Positions 14,982 to 16,346 of a stretch of 16,346 bases of DNA are shown here, one piece after another. The notes beneath the pieces were generated by a model. The model saw nothing but the letters and a program-made list of their open reading frames with translations, did not search any database and had not been told where the DNA came from. Source of the DNA: an uncultured Porphyromonadaceae bacterium (GTDB taxonomy: Bacteria; Bacteroidota; Bacteroidia; Bacteroidales; Muribaculaceae); the NCBI GenBank assembly GCA_900551515.1, contig URWH01000020.1, positions 1 to 16,346 of the forward strand, read 5' to 3'. The translations under genes and the position numbers were made by a program. The number at the start of each line of letters is the position of its first letter. The stretch's first letter is position 1.

Positions 14982-15686
14982 ATGGCAGAAGTGAAACTCC
15001 CCAAACTCGTTGTGCTCACCGGAGCAGGCGTCAGTGCTGAAAGCGGCATCAAGACCTACCGCGATGCCGGCGGCCTCTGGGAAAACTATCCCGTGATGGA
15101 GGTGGCCAGTGCCGCCGGATTCAACCGTAATCCGGCCCTGATTCACGATTTTTACAATGCCCGCCGTGCCGAGCTTGTGAAAGCGCAGCCCAACGATGCG
15201 CACCGCGCGCTCGCCGAGCTTGAAAAATGGTATGACGTGACGGTGATCACCCAGAATGTCGACAATCTTCACGAGCGCGCCGGCAGCTCCAACGTGCTGC
15301 ATCTCCACGGCGAGCTTATGAAAATCCGCTCGATGAAGCATCCCGAGCGCGTCTACGAGCTTACGCCCGACAACCTCACTACGTCGCTCGACACCCGCGA
15401 CCCCTACGGCGATCCCGTGCGTCCGCACATCGTGTTTTTCCAGGAGGCGGTGCCCAACATCGAGCCTGCCGCCAAGCTCATGGAGCAGGCTGATGTGGTG
15501 GTGATTATCGGCACTTCGATGGCCGTGTACCCGGCCGCCGGGCTCATCCACTATGCCCGCCGCGGCGTGCCTGTCTACTATATCGACCCGCGCCCCGTGC
15601 CGGTGCCCGACGGCATCACCGTGCTTCCTGTCAAAGCCACCGAAGGGATGCGTCAGCTCATTGAAATCTTACGCCCAAAACCTTAA
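14982..15686 (+). CDS. NAD-dependent protein deacylase, sirtuin (SIR2 family, class III-like)
   Basis: This is a 234-residue cytoplasmic sirtuin removing acyl groups from lysines with NAD+. Seen: the NAD-binding GAGVSAESGI at 14-23, TYRDAGGLW at 25-33, TQNVDNLHERAGS at 90-102, catalytic His109 in HLHGEL, and GTSMAVYPAAGL in the C-terminal Rossmann part. Tyr58 and Arg61 (FYNARR) match the Tyr-x-x-Arg pair that class III enzymes such as CobB and SIRT5 use for succinyl/malonyl-lysine. The protein contains no cysteine at all, so the classical four-Cys zinc site is absent, as in the short Bacteroidetes sirtuins I recall. It lies between two FKBP genes, 23 bp after one and 6 bp before the next, so it is probably co-transcribed with them. 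Targets cannot be inferred. Confidence 0.93.
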   Translation: MAEVKLPKLVVLTGAGVSAESGIKTYRDAGGLWENYPVMEVASAAGFNRNPALIHDFYNARRAELVKAQPNDAHRALAELEKWYDVTVITQNVDNLHERAGSSNVLHLHGELMKIRSMKHPERVYELTPDNLTTSLDTRDPYGDPVRPHIVFFQEAVPNIEPAAKLMEQADVVVIIGTSMAVYPAAGLIHYARRGVPVYYIDPRPVPVPDGITVLPVKATEGMRQLIEILRPKP

Positions 15687-15692
15687 CGCAAA

Positions 15693-16346
15693 ATGAAAAA
15701 AATCATAATCGCGGCTTTTGCCGCATGTGCCGTCGCCACGGCCTCCGCAGTTCCCGCCGCCTCCGTCGGCGCTCCTCTTGCCGACTCGCTCGCAACCGTC
15801 ATCGGAGCCACGCAGGGAGCCTATTTCGGCCACGACACCCGCGAGAAATACAGCAATGAAGAGGACCTCGCCACCTACCGCAGCGAATTCATGCGCGGTC
15901 TGCGCGAGGCTGTCCTTGCCGACACCGCGTGCACCGGCTTCAGCGACGGTCTGAACGTCGGCACCCAGATGCTTGGCGAGTTCAAGCGCATGGACGGCGC
16001 CGGCATGACTGTCAACCTGCCGCTCTTCCTCGAAACGTTCCAGAAATACTACACCGGCCAGCCGGTTTCCGATGAGGAGGCTAAAAAGCTCGATGCCGAA
16101 CTCCAGCGCCTCATGCAGCCGATGGTCGACCTTTATCAGAAACGTCAGGCCGAAGCACAGCAGGCTCAGCGCGAAGCGTTTGAAACTACCCTGAATGCCA
16201 ATCTCGAGGCCGGACGCAACTACATCGACCATCTCCTGGCCACCGACAAGGGTTATGTAAAAACCGCCTCAGGCCTTGTGTATAAGGTTGACAAAAAAGG
16301 CGAGGGGCCGCTCATTCAGCCTTCCGACAAGGTGACCCTCTACTAT
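15693..16346 (+). CDS. Exported FKBP-type peptidyl-prolyl isomerase (3' partial, cut by the window end)
   Basis: The frame is open from ATG 15693 to the last base, giving 218 residues. It starts with a signal peptide (MKKIIIAAFAACAVATASA, likely type I cleavage near residue 19; Cys12 is too early for a convincing lipobox). An FkpA-like N-terminal domain follows (about 28-150: DSLATVIGATQGAYFG, FMRGLREAVLAD, FSDGLNVGTQML) with a Gln/Ala/Glu-rich connecting helix (about 145-175). The FKBP domain starts with KTASGLVYKV at 190-199 and is cut at VTLYY, the position of the pocket Tyr; catalytic residues beyond are not visible. It lies only 6 bp after the sirtuin stop, with an A-rich start context. 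It is much less similar to the tandem lipoprotein pair than those are to each other. Confidence 0.9.
   Translation, partial: MKKIIIAAFAACAVATASAVPAASVGAPLADSLATVIGATQGAYFGHDTREKYSNEEDLATYRSEFMRGLREAVLADTACTGFSDGLNVGTQMLGEFKRMDGAGMTVNLPLFLETFQKYYTGQPVSDEEAKKLDAELQRLMQPMVDLYQKRQAEAQQAQREAFETTLNANLEAGRNYIDHLLATDKGYVKTASGLVYKVDKKGEGPLIQPSDKVTLYY

Overview
The window looks like chromosome of a GC-rich member of the Bacteroidales, most likely a Muribaculaceae-type gut commensal. This rests on four things: Bacteroidetes-specific protein families (DUF4254, a DUF389 membrane protein, a short zinc-less sirtuin, several FkpA-like FKBP lipoproteins); TAnnTTTG-type -7 promoter elements; A-rich rather than Shine-Dalgarno leaders before start codons; and protein sequences close to the Bacteroides type but with high-GC codon use. 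The genus is an inference. All convincing genes lie on the + strand.

Left part (1-7937): the tail of a single-pass membrane protein of unknown function is followed by an exported histidine-type phosphatase (MINPP/phytase-like), a DUF4254 protein, the Holliday-junction helicase motor RuvB, a Wzx-like polysaccharide flippase, a DUF389 multi-pass membrane protein and a GT4-type glycosyltransferase. Gaps between consecutive genes from the phosphatase onward are below 40 bp or are overlaps, so this reads as one long transcription unit mixing DNA repair with envelope glycan work.

Middle part (7938-10686): argS has its own clear Bacteroidetes promoter. It is followed by a Bax-inhibitor-1/YccA family membrane protein that ends in a strong intrinsic terminator.

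The intergenic stretch 10687-11010 carries a 69-nt inverted-repeat element and a promoter for the next block.

Right part (11011-16346): this is a dense island of five FKBP-type peptidyl-prolyl isomerases in 5.3 kb. They are a leaderless (cytoplasmic) FklB/FkpA-like enzyme; an exported 424-residue protein with an internally duplicated N-terminal module and an altered FKBP active site; two tandemly duplicated lipoproteins about 74% identical over 262 residues; and, after an in-line NAD-dependent sirtuin deacylase, a fifth exported FKBP cut by the window edge. Together they look like a set of proline isomerase/chaperones spread over cytoplasm, periplasm and outer membrane, possibly including the cell surface. 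This island, with its duplications and the embedded sirtuin, is the most unusual part of the window.

No tRNA, rRNA, CRISPR array, transposase or phage gene was seen.
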